NCBI GenBank assembly: GCA_017453605.1
Contig: JAFTEP010000206.1
Location: 1 to 6,935, forward strand
DNA length: 6,935 nt
Source: Clostridia bacterium
GTDB taxonomy: Bacteria; Bacillota; Clostridia; Oscillospirales; SIG627
Direction: 5' to 3'
The notes beneath the pieces are model-generated. The model saw nothing but the letters and a program-made list of their open reading frames with translations, was not told where the DNA came from and ran no database searches. How positions within the stretch are numbered: position 1 is the first letter of the stretch; each line of letters starts with the position of its first letter. Positions 6,321 through 6,935 of this stretch are shown here, piece by piece. The translations under genes were made by a program, and so were the position numbers.

Positions 6321-6326
6321 GAGGAG
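6321..6326 (+). promoter_or_regulatory. Ribosome binding site of the first ATPase gene
   Basis: GAGGAG lies 8 bases before ATG 6335. It also sits inside a possible four-codon frame, ATG 6319 to TAA 6333, reading Met-Arg-Arg-Arg, so any ribosome starting at 6319 would pass over this site. Confidence 0.75.
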
Positions 6327-6334
6327 AAGATAAA

Positions 6335-6646
6335 ATGAGTTCACCCACGGTCGACGCCGTTCTCGTAGCCGAGGCGGAAAACAGAAAGCTTTTGGAAGAA
6401 GCCCGCGCGGCGGGAGAAAAGCTCTGCGCCGACGCGCGCGCCGAAGGCGAAAAAATGCTCAAAGAAGCCATTGAAAAAGCGGAATCCGAGAGGGCGGCTT
6501 TATTAAAGGAGACCGACGCCGCCATCGAGAAGTCAGACGCCGTCTGCCGCGCGAAGATCGAAGAAATGAAAGACCTGATCCGCTCGCAGACCGCTCCGAA
6601 GCTCGCCGACGCCGCTGAAAGCGTCGTGCGGATCATCCTCGGATGA
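6335..6646 (+). CDS. V/A-type ATPase small coiled-coil subunit (H/G type, NtpF/AhaH-like)
   Basis: A 103-residue hydrophilic, Ala/Glu/Lys-rich protein with no signal peptide or membrane segment. Residues about 12-82 look like one continuous helix or coiled coil (AEAENRKLLEEARAAGEKL, then repeated A-E-x-E-K patterns), followed by a short C-terminal helix (ADAAESVVRIILG). This is the pattern of the peripheral-stalk subunit that pairs with subunit E and braces the catalytic V1/A1 head against subunit I. The length of about 100 residues fits the family. Sequence alone is weakly specific for coiled coils. The identification leans on the next gene being subunit I, the order seen at the head of ntp/aha operons. 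ATG 6335 has GAGGAG 8 nt upstream. An F-type b subunit is unlikely because there is no membrane anchor. Confidence 0.72.
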   Translation: MSSPTVDAVLVAEAENRKLLEEARAAGEKLCADARAEGEKMLKEAIEKAESERAALLKETDAAIEKSDAVCRAKIEEMKDLIRSQTAPKLADAAESVVRIILG

Positions 6647-6670
6647 CGAAGTGAGAGCTCTTTACGGAAA

Positions 6671-6679
6671 GAAGGTGAG
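6671..6679 (+). promoter_or_regulatory. Ribosome binding site of ATPase subunit I, placed for a non-ATG start
   Basis: GAAGGTGAG matches the AGGTGA part of the full anti-16S complement. Its core ends at 6675, leaving 7 nt to ACG 6683 and 4 nt to ATT 6680, but 22 nt to the first ATG at 6698. The site therefore argues against ATG 6698 as the original start. Confidence 0.6.
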
Positions 6680-6697
6680 ATTACGGCAAAATCGGCA

Positions 6698-6935
6698 ATG
6701 AAAAAGATCGAGATCGTTTCGCTGCTCTCGCAGAGCGAAGAGGTCATGGCGATCCTGCAGAAGCGGGGCGCGGTTGAGCTTTGCGACAGCGGCGCGGACG
6801 GACTCGAAAAGCTCGACACCGACGCGAGCGTCGCTCAGCTCGAAAAAAGCTCCGCTTCGCTCGAAAAAGCGCTCGAAGTTTTGAGAAAGCACGTCCCGAG
6901 AAAGTCTTCCCTCCTGTCCGGGCTTTCCGGGAAAA
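6698..6935 (+). CDS. ntpI: V/A-type ATPase subunit I, N-terminal part (truncated by window end)
   Basis: Seventy-nine codons of the cytoplasmic N-terminal domain are visible. They begin MKKIEIVSLLSQSEEVMAIL and continue QKRGAVELCD (21-30), the typical opening of subunit I: a short beta strand, a helix, then a Gly-x-Val strand. An Ala/Ser/Lys-rich helix follows (LEKSSASLEKALEVLRKH, about 48-65). The full protein would be about 600-700 residues, with C-terminal membrane helices forming the ion half-channels of the stator, all outside the window. ATG 6698 is the first canonical start, but the frame is open further upstream and reads ACG-GCA-AAA-TCG-GCA-ATG. Homologues often begin Met-Ala, several residues ahead of Met-Lys-Lys, and the ribosome-site-like GAAGGTGAG (6671-6679) is correctly spaced for ACG 6683 but 22 nt from the ATG. 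The real start may therefore be 6683. The gap from the preceding gene's stop to this ATG is 51 nt. Confidence 0.78.
   Translation, partial: MKKIEIVSLLSQSEEVMAILQKRGAVELCDSGADGLEKLDTDASVAQLEKSSASLEKALEVLRKHVPRKSSLLSGLSGK

Larger units (their letters stand above)
6004..6334. other. Divergent intergenic control region between the foldase and ATPase operons
   Basis: This 331-base non-coding stretch is visibly more A/T-rich than its neighbours. It holds the minus-strand promoter (6009-6037), the plus-strand promoter (6180-6208) and the leader hairpin of the ATPase operon (6228-6297). Between the promoters, 6038-6179 shows T and A runs and short weak inverted repeats but no gene or structure that I can name. 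The single open frame across 6104-6307 on the minus strand has no ribosome site and no recognisable features. Confidence 0.7.

Noticed and set aside
6651..6701. A 16-codon frame from GTG 6651 ending at the start of ATPase subunit I.
   Set aside because: No ribosome site of its own and no recognisable peptide; it overlaps the subunit I ribosome site in another frame and is probably chance.
6298..6819. A 173-codon minus-strand frame opposite the ATPase genes, rich in Ser and Ala.
   Set aside because: Its composition is what a Glu/Ala/Lys-rich coiled coil gives when read backwards; the plus strand has good ribosome sites and a matching gene order.

Overview
The window reads as ordinary bacterial chromosome, most likely from an anaerobic Gram-positive lineage (Bacillota, class Clostridia, GC-rich by eye). 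The basis is an arg cluster in the order argB-argD-argF, PrsA-like parvulin lipoproteins, strong Shine-Dalgarno sequences with sigma-A consensus promoters, and the beginning of a V/A-type ATPase operon in the order small coiled-coil subunit then subunit I, as in Enterococcus and clostridial ntp operons. The lineage is inferred from gene content and style only, with no alignment. I see no transposase, integrase, CRISPR array, tRNA or rRNA.

Layout: (1) Bases 1-2532, plus strand, hold the 3' end of an arginine biosynthesis operon: the C-terminal 119 residues of N-acetylglutamate kinase (argB), complete acetylornithine aminotransferase (argD) and complete ornithine carbamoyltransferase (argF). 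The genes are separated by 6 nt and then overlap by 7 nt, so they are probably co-transcribed and translationally coupled. They cover the steps from N-acetylglutamate to its phosphate, from the semialdehyde to N-acetylornithine, and from ornithine to citrulline. (2) Bases 2561-2598 form a strong hairpin between the convergent argF and the minus-strand operon, and may terminate both. (3) Bases 2614-5949, minus strand, hold three genes read right to left: an SGNH/GDSL-type hydrolase without a visible signal peptide, then two tandem, diverged PrsA-like lipoproteins with parvulin (PpiC-type) domains. The gaps are 42 and 36 nt, and a perfect-consensus promoter (TTGACA, 17 bp, TATAAT) stands in front of the set. 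(4) Bases 5950-6334 are a divergent control region. It holds that minus-strand promoter and its leader, a second promoter reading plus, and a 70-nt hairpin in the leader of the plus-strand operon. (5) Bases 6335-6935, plus strand, are the start of the V/A-type ATPase operon: a 103-residue H/G-like (NtpF/AhaH) stator subunit, then the N-terminus of subunit I (NtpI), which runs off the window.

I did not find a clear new biological system. The points most worth a second look are the structured leader RNA ahead of the ATPase operon, an apparent ACG in the expected start position of subunit I, and the operon joining an SGNH hydrolase to a pair of foldase lipoproteins.
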